Shown: one piece after another, positions 1 through 8,841 of the stretch
How positions within the stretch are numbered: the first letter of the stretch is position 1
How the letters are laid out: each line of letters begins with the position of its first letter
Assembly: GCF_026319305.1 (NCBI RefSeq)
Contig: NZ_JAPDMV010000021.1
Location: forward strand, 1 to 55,309
Length of the DNA stretch: 55,309 nucleotides
Origin: Methylophaga sp. OBS4
GTDB lineage: Bacteria > Pseudomonadota > Gammaproteobacteria > Nitrosococcales > Methylophagaceae
Direction of reading: 5' to 3'
The notes under the pieces: model-generated
Databases searched by the model: none
Told to the model about the DNA's origin: nothing
What the model saw: only the letters and a program-made list of their open reading frames with translations
Translations under genes and position numbers: made by a program

Positions 1-127
1 GATCTTTGCCGGCCTGGCCTGGTTGATGAATAGCCGTGTCAGATAGGGCGATAACTCGTCCAGATAGGGAAAAATACTAGAGATATCAAGAGAAAAAGAT
101 GGCGTCCCCAGGGGGGTTCGAACCCCC
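1..127. repeat. Left arm of a perfect 127-bp inverted repeat
   Basis: Bases 1-127 are the exact reverse complement of 265-391. The arm holds a displaced copy of the last 46 bases of lptG, the lptG/tRNA spacer, and the acceptor and T-arm part of tRNA-Glu. It begins at the first base of the window, so it may extend further. Pairing stops at 128/264, inside the tRNA. A perfect repeat that contains part of a gene and turns around on a palindromic T-arm is what an assembler produces at a contig end. Confidence 0.95.
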
Positions 128-175
128 GTTACCGCCGTGAAAGGGCGGTGTCCTAGGCCTCTAGACGATGGGGAC
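100..175 (-). tRNA. tRNA-Glu (anticodon TTC)
   Basis: Read on the minus strand, this is a 76-base cloverleaf beginning GTCCCCATCG and ending GGGGACGCCA. The 7-base anticodon loop CTTTCAC carries TTC between stems CCGCC and GGCGG. The T arm has the canonical GGTTCGAACCC core, and the CCA end is encoded (100-102). No intron or mismatch is evident. The T-arm/acceptor part is repeated at 252-292 as part of the inverted repeat, so the true copy number at this locus cannot be read from this window. Confidence 0.95.
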
Positions 176-221
176 CCAGTGACTTATTTACCCCGTTAAG
201 GGTTATTTATTCTTTAAAATA

Positions 222-250
222 AAAAGGGCCTGTAATACAGGCCCGTTTTA
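222..250 (-). terminator. Rho-independent terminator, probably of a second tRNA-Glu
   Basis: A stem of GGGCCTGT and ACAGGCCC with a 3-4 base loop is flanked by an A-run on the left and T-rich sequence on the right, so on the minus strand it ends in a U-tract. It lies just 3' of the partial tRNA-Glu 3' end at 253-278 in that orientation. This fits termination of a tandem upstream tRNA-Glu copy. The stem could also act on the plus strand. Confidence 0.6.
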
Positions 251-292
251 TATGGCGTCCCCAGGGGGGTTCGAACCCCCCTGGGGACGCCA
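251..292. repeat. Perfect 42-bp palindrome made of tRNA-Glu T-arm and acceptor
   Basis: The segment is its own reverse complement, centred on TTCGAA with flanking GGGGGG and CCCCCC. Its left half is the 3' end of a tRNA-Glu read on the minus strand and its right half the same on the plus strand. A natural tRNA would continue into the anticodon arm, but here the sequence turns back. It is therefore the pivot of the inverted repeat, not an independent functional tRNA. Confidence 0.9.
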
Positions 293-391
293 TCTTTTTC
301 TCTTGATATCTCTAGTATTTTTCCCTATCTGGACGAGTTATCGCCCTATCTGACACGGCTATTCATCAACCAGGCCAGGCCGGCAAAGATC
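265..391. repeat. Right arm of the 127-bp inverted repeat
   Basis: Exact reverse complement of bases 1-127. It includes the authentic end of lptG (346-391), the spacer and the tRNA-Glu 3' portion. This arm is continuous with the intact lptG, so it is the more trustworthy copy. Confidence 0.95.
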
Positions 392-1410
392 ATGGTCGGA
401 AAGGCAGACGCCAGCCACGGTAATAAACCAAACACCAGCCCCATATGCTGGAAGCTCTGGTTGAACAGATGAAAACCAATCCCTATCAATGTGCCCGCCA
501 GAATGCGCCCGCCTATCGGTGCTGAACGCAACGGACCGAAGACAAACGGCACCGCCAGTAATACCATCACAGCAGAACTCAACGGCATCATAATCTTGCT
601 CCAAAATGCCAGTTCGTACTGCTCCACAGCCTGATGATTGTCTTTCAAATAATTGACATACTCCAGCAGGTCCCACACCGGCAAAAACTCCGGCGGCACA
701 ACAACAATGTTTACCATGCCTGGATTGAGTTGTGACTTCCAGCGGGCATGCGATACCGAACGAACCTGTACGCCCTGTTCGTTGATGGTACTTTGTACAA
801 CGTCCGATAATATCCAGCTATCGTCCTGATACTGTGCGTCATGAGCTTTGGTCAGAATACGCAGACGATGCTGTTCATCAAACTCGTAAATAGCGATATT
901 GGAAAAACTACCGTCAGCCTTGATACGCTCGATATGGTTGAAATGATTACCATCACGAGTCCAGAACCCATGCTCAGAGCGCGTACCCACGGTACCGGTT
1001 TGTGCCACTGACTGTAATTCGCGGGCCGATTGTTCGGCAACAGGCCTGAAGACTTCCCCCATTAACACCGCAACCACCATCAATAAGGCCGCAACAAACA
1101 TAACCGACTTGTTGATATCTTTGATCGATATGCCTGCAGCCCGCATCGCGACCAACTCACTCTGGCTGGCAAGATTACCCAACCCGATAACACTCCCCAG
1201 CAGGGCGGCCACCGGCAGTAATTCATAAACACGCTTGGGCATGGTTAAAGCGATATAGCTGAAAATTTCAGTGATCTGGTAGTTACCTTTACCCAAATCA
1301 TCCAATTCCGCGATGAAGTCCATAAACGTGTACAGACCCAGTAATACCAACAGCACCAGCAGCGTGCTGAAGAGTATGTTTTTAGCGATATAACGTTGCA
1401 GAATCTTCAT
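346..1410 (-). CDS. lptG: LPS export ABC transporter permease LptG
   Basis: Inner-membrane permease of the LptB2FG complex, which extracts lipopolysaccharide from the inner membrane and feeds it to the LptC-LptA-LptD bridge. The 354-residue product has the family layout: an N-terminal membrane segment (about 13-30), two more in the first 120 residues, a large periplasmic beta-jellyroll region (about 130-265), then three membrane segments to the C-terminus ending in WLMNSRVR. The start ATG overlaps the lptF stop by four bases (ATGA), indicating translational coupling. Its last 46 bases are duplicated in inverted orientation at the window edge. Length is normal for the family (about 360). Confidence 0.95.
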   Translation of the reverse strand: MKILQRYIAKNILFSTLLVLLVLLGLYTFMDFIAELDDLGKGNYQITEIFSYIALTMPKRVYELLPVAALLGSVIGLGNLASQSELVAMRAAGISIKDINKSVMFVAALLMVVAVLMGEVFRPVAEQSARELQSVAQTGTVGTRSEHGFWTRDGNHFNHIERIKADGSFSNIAIYEFDEQHRLRILTKAHDAQYQDDSWILSDVVQSTINEQGVQVRSVSHARWKSQLNPGMVNIVVVPPEFLPVWDLLEYVNYLKDNHQAVEQYELAFWSKIMMPLSSAVMVLLAVPFVFGPLRSAPIGGRILAGTLIGIGFHLFNQSFQHMGLVFGLLPWLASAFPTMIFAGLAWLMNSRVR

Positions 1411-2540
1411 TTGGCTATTGCTTTTTGTCTATAGTGGCTAAACAAACGACGGATTTTCGGGCGGTTCAGTAATATCAGCAGTATCCCCACCATCAATAAA
1501 TGCACCCAGATAGCGCCCAGCCATGGCGTGATTTCCCCCTTAGACACCCAGGCACGGTTAACACCCAACAGATTACTGTAAATAATATAAATCAATACCG
1601 CTGGCAGAAAACCGGCATATCGTCCTTGTCTCGGCCCCGCATTAGCCAGTGATATAGCCATCAGACACAAGATTAAGGTCATCAAAGCTGCTGAAGTCCG
1701 CCACTGTACTTCTGCAATATCCCGCGGTTCACCGCGCACCAGTAATTCGCCTGTCGGCACGGATTTATGCCGTTCTCTGACCTGCCCTTCCGCACCTTTT
1801 TCAACCAGCAAACTGTGACTGCCAAACTGAGCGATAGTGAAATCCTGGTCACCGGCTTCCCCTTCATAGCGATAACCATTTTCCAACACCAGAAATTTAT
1901 CACCCGTTTGACTGTCAATTTCAAAATGTCCCGTTTCAGAACGAAAGATCAATGGCTTGGGGTCACGGTGAATTTCAATAAACACATTTTCCATAAACTG
2001 TTTATCCGGACTGAGGCTCTGGGAATAGAAAGTCCATTCACCATCACGACTTTCTTTAAAACTACCGGCCACCAGCCCGGTGGTATTGGCGGTAATTTTT
2101 GCGCGCTGTTCCAGGTCGTAACGCTGTGACAATACATCGGGCACGATAAGCAATGACAGTACCGCCACCAACAATGCCACTACGCTCGCAAACAGCAACA
2201 CATTCCGCATAATGCGGGCACTGGAAATACCACAGGCTGCCATCACAGTCAGTTCATTATCAGAACTCATTCTCCCCAGCGAAAGCATCACCGCAAGAAA
2301 AGCGCCAATCGGCAACAAAAGCGACATGGCTCCCAGCGAACTGAAGCCCAGTAAACTGAAAATAACATCGGCCGGCATATTACCCACCGCCGCCTCTGCC
2401 AGATAACGGGCAAAACGGGTTGAGACGTAAATCAGCCAAAGCACCCCGGTGACGGCTAACAGATTAATCACAAATTCCCGTAGCATGTAGCGGTCAACTA
2501 CAGTCAGCCAGGAACTCAACAATCGAAGAACGTTGGGCAT
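1407..2540 (-). CDS. lptF: LPS export ABC transporter permease LptF
   Basis: Partner permease of LptG in LptB2FG. The 377 residues share the YjgP/YjgQ architecture: membrane segments near residues 26-45, 62-85 and 108-130, a periplasmic domain at about 135-275, then three C-terminal membrane segments at about 280-365. The basic tail (HYRQKAIAK) is cytoplasmic. It is first in the lptF-lptG operon and divergent from pepA, the usual gammaproteobacterial arrangement. The start ATG encodes MPNVLRLLSSWL. Confidence 0.95.
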   Translation of the reverse strand: MPNVLRLLSSWLTVVDRYMLREFVINLLAVTGVLWLIYVSTRFARYLAEAAVGNMPADVIFSLLGFSSLGAMSLLLPIGAFLAVMLSLGRMSSDNELTVMAACGISSARIMRNVLLFASVVALLVAVLSLLIVPDVLSQRYDLEQRAKITANTTGLVAGSFKESRDGEWTFYSQSLSPDKQFMENVFIEIHRDPKPLIFRSETGHFEIDSQTGDKFLVLENGYRYEGEAGDQDFTIAQFGSHSLLVEKGAEGQVRERHKSVPTGELLVRGEPRDIAEVQWRTSAALMTLILCLMAISLANAGPRQGRYAGFLPAVLIYIIYSNLLGVNRAWVSKGEITPWLGAIWVHLLMVGILLILLNRPKIRRLFSHYRQKAIAK

Positions 2541-2590
2541 TATTTATCGGTCTTGGTTAGAATAAGGTGTTTGTTTTTGGCACAATCTGG

Positions 2591-2658
2591 CCTAGGGCTG
2601 TTTATCTTTCATCTCCACCTCTGTTGTGAACTGAAGATGGAAGATAAACAGGCCCTAG
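2591..2658. repeat. Imperfect inverted repeat between lptF and pepA
   Basis: Two 24-base arms, 2591-2614 (beginning CCTAGGGCTG) and 2635-2658 (ending AGGCCCTAG), are complementary apart from about two or three positions and enclose a 20-base loop. The element lies 36 bases before the pepA start, without a T-tract. It looks like a mobile palindromic intergenic repeat rather than a terminator, but no second copy was seen in the window. Confidence 0.6.
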
Positions 2659-2693
2659 CAGTCTAAACCAAATTATCTCTACAGGAGAAATCC

Positions 2694-4181
2694 ATGCAGT
2701 ATTTTGTCACAACCGATGCCCTGGCAACACAACAGACAGACTGTCTGGTCGTTGCGGTTTATGAAAAAGGCCAATTGAGTCCTTCCGCAGCGCAACTTGA
2801 TAAAGACACGCAAGGTGCTGTGCAACGCGTTATCGACAGTGGCGATATCAACGGCAAAGCCGGTCAGACGCTGTTTATGCATCATGTGACAGGTATTAAA
2901 AGCCCACGTGTGCTGCTGGTCGGTTTCGGTATCCAGGGCAAGACCACCGAAAATGACTTCAACACCGCGACGGCGGCCATGGCAGCCGTACTCAATGAAA
3001 GTGGTGCCCGGACAGCTGCCTGTTGCGTAGCGGAAGTCGAACTCGGCGAGCGCAGCCCGGCCTGGAAAGTACGTCAAACCGCCTGTAACACGGAAACTAA
3101 GCTCTATCAGTACACACAAACCAAAAGCGAAGCCAAACCGGTTGAAAAACCACTGGATCAGCTCAGTTTCATAACAACCGAAGCTGATGCCGCCGAATTC
3201 GGGCAAGCCATGGCTCAAGGTGCTGCTATCGGCCAGGGTATGAACCTGGCGCGTGAGTTAGGCAATCTGCCCGGCAATATTTGTACACCGGCCTATCTGG
3301 CCGAACAGGCGATTAAACTGGGTCAGCAATACAACACTATCAAAACCACCGTACTCGAAGAATCGGATATGGAAGTACTGGGCATGGGTTCATTGCTGTC
3401 CGTCTCTCGCGGCAGCCGGCAGCCTGCCAAACTGATTACCATGGAATACAACGGAGCCGGTGATGCCCGTCCGGTAGTGCTGGTCGGCAAGGGACTGACT
3501 TTTGATGCCGGTGGTATTTCACTGAAGCCTGCGCAAGGCATGGATGAAATGAAATACGATATGTGCGGTTCGGCCAGCGTGTTAGGTACGCTACGTGCCG
3601 TAGCGGAGTTAGGCTTGCCTATCAATCTGGTCGGCGTAGTGCCTAGCTCTGAAAACATGCCTGATGGCGATGCCAATAAACCTGGCGATATCGTCACCAG
3701 CATGGCGGGTAAAACCATCGAAATTCTCAATACCGATGCCGAAGGCCGTTTGATCCTGTGTGATGCCTTGACCTACAGTGAGCGTTTTGATCCGGAAGTA
3801 GTGATTGATATTGCTACTCTTACCGGCGCCATTATTGTTGCTTTGGGCAATATAACCACCGGCCTGATGGCTAATAACCAGCAACTGGCCGACGATCTGC
3901 TTAAAGCGGGCAACGACAGTTTCGACCGCGCTTGGCAGTTACCGTTATGGGACGATTATCAAAAACAGCTCGACAGTAATTTTGCCGATATTGCTAATGT
4001 CGGCGGCAAAGAAGCTGGTAGCGTCACCGCAGCCTGCTTCCTGGCCCGCTTTACCGAGAAATTCACTTGGGCGCATCTGGATATCGCCGGCACCGCCTGG
4101 GTCAGTGGCAAAGAAAAAGGGGCCACCGGCCGGCCGGTGCCGATGCTGGTGCAATATCTGCTGAACCGTCTGCAGGGATAA
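2694..4181 (+). CDS. pepA: Leucyl aminopeptidase PepA (M17 family)
   Basis: Cytosolic dizinc/dimanganese aminopeptidase that removes N-terminal residues from peptides. In E. coli the homologue also binds DNA in Xer recombination and carAB repression. The 495-residue product has the variable N-domain (1-175) and the catalytic C-domain. The M17 signature NTDAEGRL lies at 346-353, and the metal-site lysine/aspartate segment VGKGLTFDAGG is near 265. The start follows an AGGAG ribosome site (CAGGAGAAATCC). It is divergent from lptFG, and holC follows after 11 bases, as in many gammaproteobacteria. Confidence 0.97.
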   Translation: MQYFVTTDALATQQTDCLVVAVYEKGQLSPSAAQLDKDTQGAVQRVIDSGDINGKAGQTLFMHHVTGIKSPRVLLVGFGIQGKTTENDFNTATAAMAAVLNESGARTAACCVAEVELGERSPAWKVRQTACNTETKLYQYTQTKSEAKPVEKPLDQLSFITTEADAAEFGQAMAQGAAIGQGMNLARELGNLPGNICTPAYLAEQAIKLGQQYNTIKTTVLEESDMEVLGMGSLLSVSRGSRQPAKLITMEYNGAGDARPVVLVGKGLTFDAGGISLKPAQGMDEMKYDMCGSASVLGTLRAVAELGLPINLVGVVPSSENMPDGDANKPGDIVTSMAGKTIEILNTDAEGRLILCDALTYSERFDPEVVIDIATLTGAIIVALGNITTGLMANNQQLADDLLKAGNDSFDRAWQLPLWDDYQKQLDSNFADIANVGGKEAGSVTAACFLARFTEKFTWAHLDIAGTAWVSGKEKGATGRPVPMLVQYLLNRLQG

Positions 4182-4192
4182 CGTTCGCCCCT

Positions 4193-4618
4193 ATGACCCG
4201 AATCAGTTTCTATGTGCTGAAATCCACCAAGCTGCATGAACGGCAGGCCTTTGCCTGCCGTTTAGCTGAAAAAGCCTATCATCAAGGGCATCAGGTTTAT
4301 ATTCACACTGAAAATGTAGCCCACAGTGAACAAGTCGATGCTGCATTGTGGGCGATACGGCCGGACAGCTTTGTGCCTCATCAAATTCTGCACCCCAGCG
4401 AAGCAAACGACAGTCCGGTACTGATCGGGCATGAAGCTGAACCGCCGCGTTTGATGGACGTATTAATCAATCTGACTGATGAGCAACCGCTGTTTTTCAG
4501 TCAATTTGAGCGCGTTGCCGAGGTTATTGATGATAACGACACAATCAAAAAAGCCGGCCGGCAGCGCTTTCAATTCTACAAACAACGTGGCTACGAGCTG
4601 GAAACCTTCCACGTCTGA
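4193..4618 (+). CDS. holC: DNA polymerase III subunit chi
   Basis: Chi links the clamp loader (through psi) to single-stranded DNA-binding protein during replication. The 141-residue product starts MTRISFYVLKS and matches HolC in length (E. coli about 147) and motifs: the N-terminal beta strand, an ALWAI segment near residue 53, RLMDVLINL near 87, and an F-FYKQRGY C-terminus. The frame is open further upstream, but the ATG at 4193 lies just after the pepA stop and gives the family N-terminus. Its place between pepA and valS is the standard one. Confidence 0.93.
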   Translation: MTRISFYVLKSTKLHERQAFACRLAEKAYHQGHQVYIHTENVAHSEQVDAALWAIRPDSFVPHQILHPSEANDSPVLIGHEAEPPRLMDVLINLTDEQPLFFSQFERVAEVIDDNDTIKKAGRQRFQFYKQRGYELETFHV

Positions 4619-4682
4619 TTACCTTCCGGCTCAGCCAATAACACGTTTTATCAGCTTTTCAGCGCCAATTTCGCATCGCAGC

Positions 4683-4711
4683 TGAACAGGATAGGTCTCA
4701 GCGGGTATAAT
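4683..4711 (+). promoter_or_regulatory. Predicted sigma-70 promoter of valS
   Basis: A perfect -10 TATAAT (4706-4711) follows a -35-like TGAACA (4683-4688; 4/6 match to TTGACA) after a 17-base spacer. It lies 41 bases upstream of the valS ATG, in the only sizeable gap of the pepA-holC-valS run. This suggests valS has its own promoter. Confidence 0.6.
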
Positions 4712-4751
4712 GCCCATCTTCTTTCGATGACACATAGCCAAAAAGCACAAG

Positions 4752-7505
4752 ATGGAAAAAACATACAGCCCAGACGCGATTGAACAACGTTGGTATCAAA
4801 AGTGGGAGCAGGATGGTGAATTCAAACCCTCCGGCTCCGGCACCCCTTATTGCATTATGTTACCGCCGCCGAATGTCACCGGCCGTCTGCATATGGGGCA
4901 TGCCTTTCAGGACACTCTGATGGATACGCTGATCCGTTATCACCGTATGAAAGGTGATAATACCTTGTGGCAGGCAGGTACCGATCATGCCGGTATTGCG
5001 ACGCAAATGGTTGTTGAACGTCAGCTCAATGCCGAGGGTAAAACCCGTCATGATCTGGGACGTGATGATTTCACCAAACGTGTCTGGGAGTGGAAGCAGG
5101 AATCAGGCGGTGCCATCACCAACCAGCTGCGCCGTATGGGTACCTCCATGGACTGGAGCCGCGAGCGTTTCACCATGGATGACGGTTTGTCGGAAGCGGT
5201 CAAACAGGTCTTTGTCCGTTTACACAATGAAGGTCTTATTTACCGCGGCAAACGGCTGGTGAACTGGGATCCGGTATTACATACCGCCGTGTCAGATCTG
5301 GAAGTATTATCTGAAGAAGAGTCCGGTCACCTGTGGCATTTTCGTTACCCGCTGACCGATGGCAGTGGTCACCTTGTTGTCGCCACTACCCGTCCCGAAA
5401 CCATGCTGGGCGATACCGCAGTGGCGGTTCATCCTGAAGATGAACGCTATCAACACTTGATTGGCAAAACCATTACCCTGCCGCTGGTCGGTCGTGAAAT
5501 CCCGATTATTGCCGACGATTATGTTGATCGGGAATTCGGCACCGGCTGCGTCAAAATCACTCCGGCACATGATTTCAATGATGCGGAAATGGGCCAGCGT
5601 CACGATCTGGAACAAATCAACATTCTGACCATTGATGCCGCTATCAACGACAATGCACCGGAAAAATACCGCGGCCTGGATCGGTATGAAGCCCGTGATG
5701 TCATAGTCCACGATCTGAAAAAACTGGGTTTGCTGGAAGGCATTCAGGATCACAAACTGATGGTGCCACGTGGTGATCGCAGCGGCGCCGTAATTGAGCC
5801 GTTTTTGACTGATCAGTGGTATGTCAAAGCCGATGTGTTGGCGGAACCTGCCGTGAAAGCGGTCAAAGAAGGCAAGGTCAAATTTGTACCCGCCAACTGG
5901 GACAAGACGTTCTATAACTGGATGGATGGCATTCAGGACTGGTGTATCTCCCGCCAAATCTGGTGGGGACATCGTATTCCCGCCTGGTACGACAACGATG
6001 GCACTGTCTATGTCGGTCACACTGAAACCGAAGTCAGAAAAAAACACAACCTGCCTGCCGATCTGCAACTGACTCAGGATGAAGACGTGCTGGATACCTG
6101 GTTTTCATCAGCCTTATGGCCGTTCTCCACTTTGGGCTGGCCGGAAAATAGCGAGGCATTGAAAACCTGGTATCCGACTAGCGTATTGGTCACCGGTTTT
6201 GACATTATCTTTTTCTGGGTCGCGCGGATGATGATGATGGGCATCAAATTTATGGACGATGTGCCGTTCAAGGAAATCTACATCCACGGTCTGGTGCGAG
6301 ATGCCCATGGGCAGAAAATGTCTAAATCCAAGGGTAACGTGCTCGATCCTATCGATATTATCGACGGTATCGATCTGGAAGCGCTGGTCGCCAAACGTAC
6401 TACCGGCATGATGCAGCCAAAACTGGCCGAAAAAATAGAAAAAGCCACCCGCAAGGAATTTCCGGAAGGTATCCAGGCACACGGTACCGATGCCCTGCGC
6501 TTTACTTTTGCCTCGCTGGCCTCTACCGGGCGTGATATCAACTTTGATATGAACCGCATCACCGGTTACCGCAACTTCTGTAACAAGCTGTGGAATGCCG
6601 CCCGTTACGTATTGATGAACACCGAAGGCCAGGATACCGGCATTGATAACAGCGACGTCGAACTGAGTCTGGCTGATCGCTGGATCATTTCCCGCCTGCA
6701 AATGACCGAACAGGAAGTTGTAAAAGCGATCGACGGTTATCGCTTTGACCATGCCGCTCAGGGTATTTACGAGTTTATCTGGAATAACTACTGTGACTGG
6801 TATCTGGAGCTGTCGAAGCCGGTATTGACCAGCGACTCCGCATCTGAAGCCGCCAAACGCGGCACCCGCCGCACGCTGGTGCGTGTGCTGGAAGCCACTT
6901 TGCGTCTGGCCCATCCGTTTATGCCGTTTATCACCGAAGAAATCTGGCAAACCATCGCGCCGCTGGCAGGCAAAACGGGCGATACCATTATGCGCCAGGC
7001 TTATCCCGTTGTAGATGAAAACAAGATCGACAAAACTGCTGTCAATGAAATGGAATGGGTGATGCAATTTATCACCGGCGTGCGCTCCATCCGCTCGCAA
7101 ATGAATATCGCACCGAAAACACAATTGCCGGTGTTATTGAAAGACGCAATGGATGCCGATGAAATCCGGCTTGAGAATAACCGTGACTTTATCAGCCGTC
7201 TTGCCAACCTGGAATCAATCTCAACGTTGAACGGTGCAGCGCCAGCCGCCGCCACCGCTTTGGTCGGCAAGATGGAAATCCTGATTCCGCTGGAAGGTTT
7301 GATTGATAAAGATGCCGAAATCGCCCGACTCGATAAAGAAATTGCCAAGCTGGAAAAAGCCATCAAACAATCTTCAGGCAAACTGAGTAATGAAAACTAT
7401 GTTGCCAAAGCGCCGGCAGAAGTAGTACAAAAAGAACGTGGCAAACTCACCGAGATGGAGCAAGCTTTATCACAACTACAACAGCAACGTACTTCGTTAG
7501 CCTGA
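4752..7505 (+). CDS. valS: Valyl-tRNA synthetase
   Basis: Class I aminoacyl-tRNA synthetase charging tRNA-Val, with editing of mis-acylated threonine. The 917 residues contain the HIGH-class motif HMGH (47-50) within [15 protein letters not shown], a CP1 editing domain (about 190-330) with [13 protein letters not shown], and KMSKS at 522-526. The anticodon-binding helical domain lies around 650-790. A C-terminal coiled coil (about 850-915), rich in charged heptads, is characteristic of ValS. Length is normal. Confidence 0.98.
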   Translation: MEKTYSPDAIEQRWYQKWEQDGEFKPSGSGTPYCIMLPPPNVTGRLHMGHAFQDTLMDTLIRYHRMKGDNTLWQAGTDHAGIATQMVVERQLNAEGKTRHDLGRDDFTKRVWEWKQESGGAITNQLRRMGTSMDWSRERFTMDDGLSEAVKQVFVRLHNEGLIYRGKRLVNWDPVLHTAVSDLEVLSEEESGHLWHFRYPLTDGSGHLVVATTRPETMLGDTAVAVHPEDERYQHLIGKTITLPLVGREIPIIADDYVDREFGTGCVKITPAHDFNDAEMGQRHDLEQINILTIDAAINDNAPEKYRGLDRYEARDVIVHDLKKLGLLEGIQDHKLMVPRGDRSGAVIEPFLTDQWYVKADVLAEPAVKAVKEGKVKFVPANWDKTFYNWMDGIQDWCISRQIWWGHRIPAWYDNDGTVYVGHTETEVRKKHNLPADLQLTQDEDVLDTWFSSALWPFSTLGWPENSEALKTWYPTSVLVTGFDIIFFWVARMMMMGIKFMDDVPFKEIYIHGLVRDAHGQKMSKSKGNVLDPIDIIDGIDLEALVAKRTTGMMQPKLAEKIEKATRKEFPEGIQAHGTDALRFTFASLASTGRDINFDMNRITGYRNFCNKLWNAARYVLMNTEGQDTGIDNSDVELSLADRWIISRLQMTEQEVVKAIDGYRFDHAAQGIYEFIWNNYCDWYLELSKPVLTSDSASEAAKRGTRRTLVRVLEATLRLAHPFMPFITEEIWQTIAPLAGKTGDTIMRQAYPVVDENKIDKTAVNEMEWVMQFITGVRSIRSQMNIAPKTQLPVLLKDAMDADEIRLENNRDFISRLANLESISTLNGAAPAAATALVGKMEILIPLEGLIDKDAEIARLDKEIAKLEKAIKQSSGKLSNENYVAKAPAEVVQKERGKLTEMEQALSQLQQQRTSLA

Positions 7506-7534
7506 CGGTCCGAACAACAACATAAGGGAAGAGT

Positions 7535-8014
7535 ATGAAAGGTAGTCAGAAAGTCATTGATTTGCTTAATACATTATTAGCGGGAGAACTCACCGCGATG
7601 GACCAGTATTTCATTCATTCCAGAATGTATGAGGACTGGGGCCTGAAGAGACTTTATGCTCGTATTGCTCATGAAATGCAAGATGAAACCGAACATGCTG
7701 ACCAAATGATCAAGCGCATTTTATTTTTGGAAGGAACGCCAAACCTAAGTCAACGTGAGCCTTTACATGTTGGCCATAATGTTCAAGAAATGTTGCAAAA
7801 CGATCTGAAACTAGAGCACTCGGTGGTTCAGGCGCTCCGGGAGGGTATCGCTTTGTGTGAAGCAGAAAACGATTTTGGAACCCGTAATATTCTGCTACAG
7901 CAACTAAAAGACACAGAGCATGATCATACCTACTGGTTAGAGCAACAGCTTGGTTTGATTGACAAAATGGGATTGAAAAACTACGTTCAAGCCATGACCA
8001 TGGCTGATGCATGA
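7535..8014 (+). CDS. bfr: Bacterioferritin lacking the haem-ligand methionine
   Basis: Iron-storage ferritin, 159 residues, closely following the Bfr pattern (MKGSQKVIDLLN..., GLKRLYARIAHEMQDETEHAD). The diiron ferroxidase ligands appear intact: E18, E51, H54, E94, E128 and H131, the last two shifted by a one-residue insertion relative to E. coli E127/H130. Position 52, the haem-coordinating Met in E. coli Bfr, is Thr here. In species with two Bfr subunits one type lacks this Met, so this may be the ferroxidase-type subunit of a heteropolymer. The start is preceded by AAGGGAAGAG. It begins 29 bases after valS and may be partly co-transcribed. Confidence 0.92.
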   Translation: MKGSQKVIDLLNTLLAGELTAMDQYFIHSRMYEDWGLKRLYARIAHEMQDETEHADQMIKRILFLEGTPNLSQREPLHVGHNVQEMLQNDLKLEHSVVQALREGIALCEAENDFGTRNILLQQLKDTEHDHTYWLEQQLGLIDKMGLKNYVQAMTMADA

Positions 8015-8065
8015 TGATTTATTAGTTCATTTCTCCCACGAAAGAACATGAGAACAAGGTTCTTT

Positions 8066-8103
8066 AAAAAAACCGCCGGTATTTTCATACCCGCGGCTTT
8101 TTT
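8066..8103. terminator. Bidirectional Rho-independent terminator
   Basis: A ten-base stem (CCGCCGGTAT with ATACCCGCGG, one mismatch) and a TTTC loop is flanked by seven A and seven T. It lies between the convergent bfr and PepSY genes, and its symmetry allows termination on both strands. Confidence 0.85.
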
Positions 8104-8133
8104 ACAAAAGGCTTTAATTGTTTGAATTAAAGC

Positions 8134-8685
8134 TTATTCTTTTTCCATACCGATTTCATACAATTCGATATTGGCTTCTTCGATTTCACCGGTTGCCGCA
8201 TCGACATCGACTTTGACTTCATAGCCGTGAATACTTTGAATATCGAACTCGTATGTCACATCACCATCGAAGCCGACTTCCAACTCTGAAGCGACCACCT
8301 CTCCGGGATGGAACATCAACGCGATTTCACGCGCTTCTTCCTGTGAAATTTTCGCATATTTTTTGAACACCGGGTCATCGGCAGCTACTTCACGTTCGAT
8401 TTCAGTAATAAAGCCTTCTTCGGCATTACACTCAACGTTATAAGTCTGGCCGTCGGCTTTTGCTTCAATATCAAACTCGTAAACCGGATCATCCCCTTCC
8501 ATTTTCATTTCAACTTTACGGGCGTGGCCGGGAATGGTATCCAGCGCAGCATCAAGGCAGGTTTCGATTTTAACGATATCCCAGCTCCGGATATCATCCA
8601 GATCATAGTTATCATCAGCGATAGCAACAGAAGTCAGGGAAAAAGCAATGGCTGCGGGCAGTGTTTTTAAAAGTAGAGAAGTCAT
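8134..8685 (-). CDS. Periplasmic tandem PepSY-domain protein 1 (LanPepSY-like)
   Basis: The 183-residue product has a signal peptide (MTSLLLKTLPAAIAFSLTSV, cut near AIA/DD). The start at 8685 is chosen because AAAGGAGC precedes it and the longer frame would bury the signal. Two PepSY-like units follow (about 35-105 and 115-180), each with a YEFDI strand. The mature protein is very acidic. A Cys pair (ETCLDAAL, VECNAEEG) is shared with the paralogue at 37288-37791, as is the spacing of EIEREV and PGEVV. The tandem-PepSY, acidic, exported design resembles LanPepSY of Methylobacillus flagellatus. Lanthanide binding is inference; calcium, iron or protease-inhibitor roles are alternatives. It has a strong promoter upstream. 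Confidence 0.8.
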   Translation of the reverse strand: MTSLLLKTLPAAIAFSLTSVAIADDNYDLDDIRSWDIVKIETCLDAALDTIPGHARKVEMKMEGDDPVYEFDIEAKADGQTYNVECNAEEGFITEIEREVAADDPVFKKYAKISQEEAREIALMFHPGEVVASELEVGFDGDVTYEFDIQSIHGYEVKVDVDAATGEIEEANIELYEIGMEKE

Positions 8686-8767
8686 AAAAAGCTCCTTTTT
8701 AAAGTAAAGAAAGATCCAAAAAAGATCACTCTCTACCCACAAGAGCAATGATCAAACTTGCAGAGTG

Positions 8768-8805
8768 ATTATACCAGTCACAATAAGTTATAGGAATTTC
8801 TCCTA
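8768..8805 (-). promoter_or_regulatory. Extended -10 promoter and dyad operator of PepSY protein 1
   Basis: On the minus strand TGGTATAAT is an extended -10 (TATAAT at 8768-8773). Seventeen bases upstream, the -35 position (8791-8796, TTCCTA) is poor and lies inside the dyad TAGGAATTTCTCCTA (8791-8805). A poor -35 covered by a dyad next to a strong -10 is the layout of an activator-dependent promoter. A near-identical dyad (AGGAATTTTTCCT) occurs at 13627-13639, upstream of the histidine-kinase operon. Confidence 0.6.
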
Positions 8806-8841
8806 TACCCAAATTTATGGTCTCGTGTTAAGGGAAATATT

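Noticed and set aside
252-292. A second tRNA gene in the palindrome
   Set aside because: Only the T-arm and acceptor are present and the sequence then reads back on itself; no anticodon arm follows.
2679-3218. Antisense 179-codon frame opposite pepA
   Set aside because: It lies within a strongly supported gene and has low-complexity shadow composition.
6114-7124. Antisense 336-codon frame opposite valS
   Set aside because: Shadow of the valS coding frame; no family motifs and no ribosome site.
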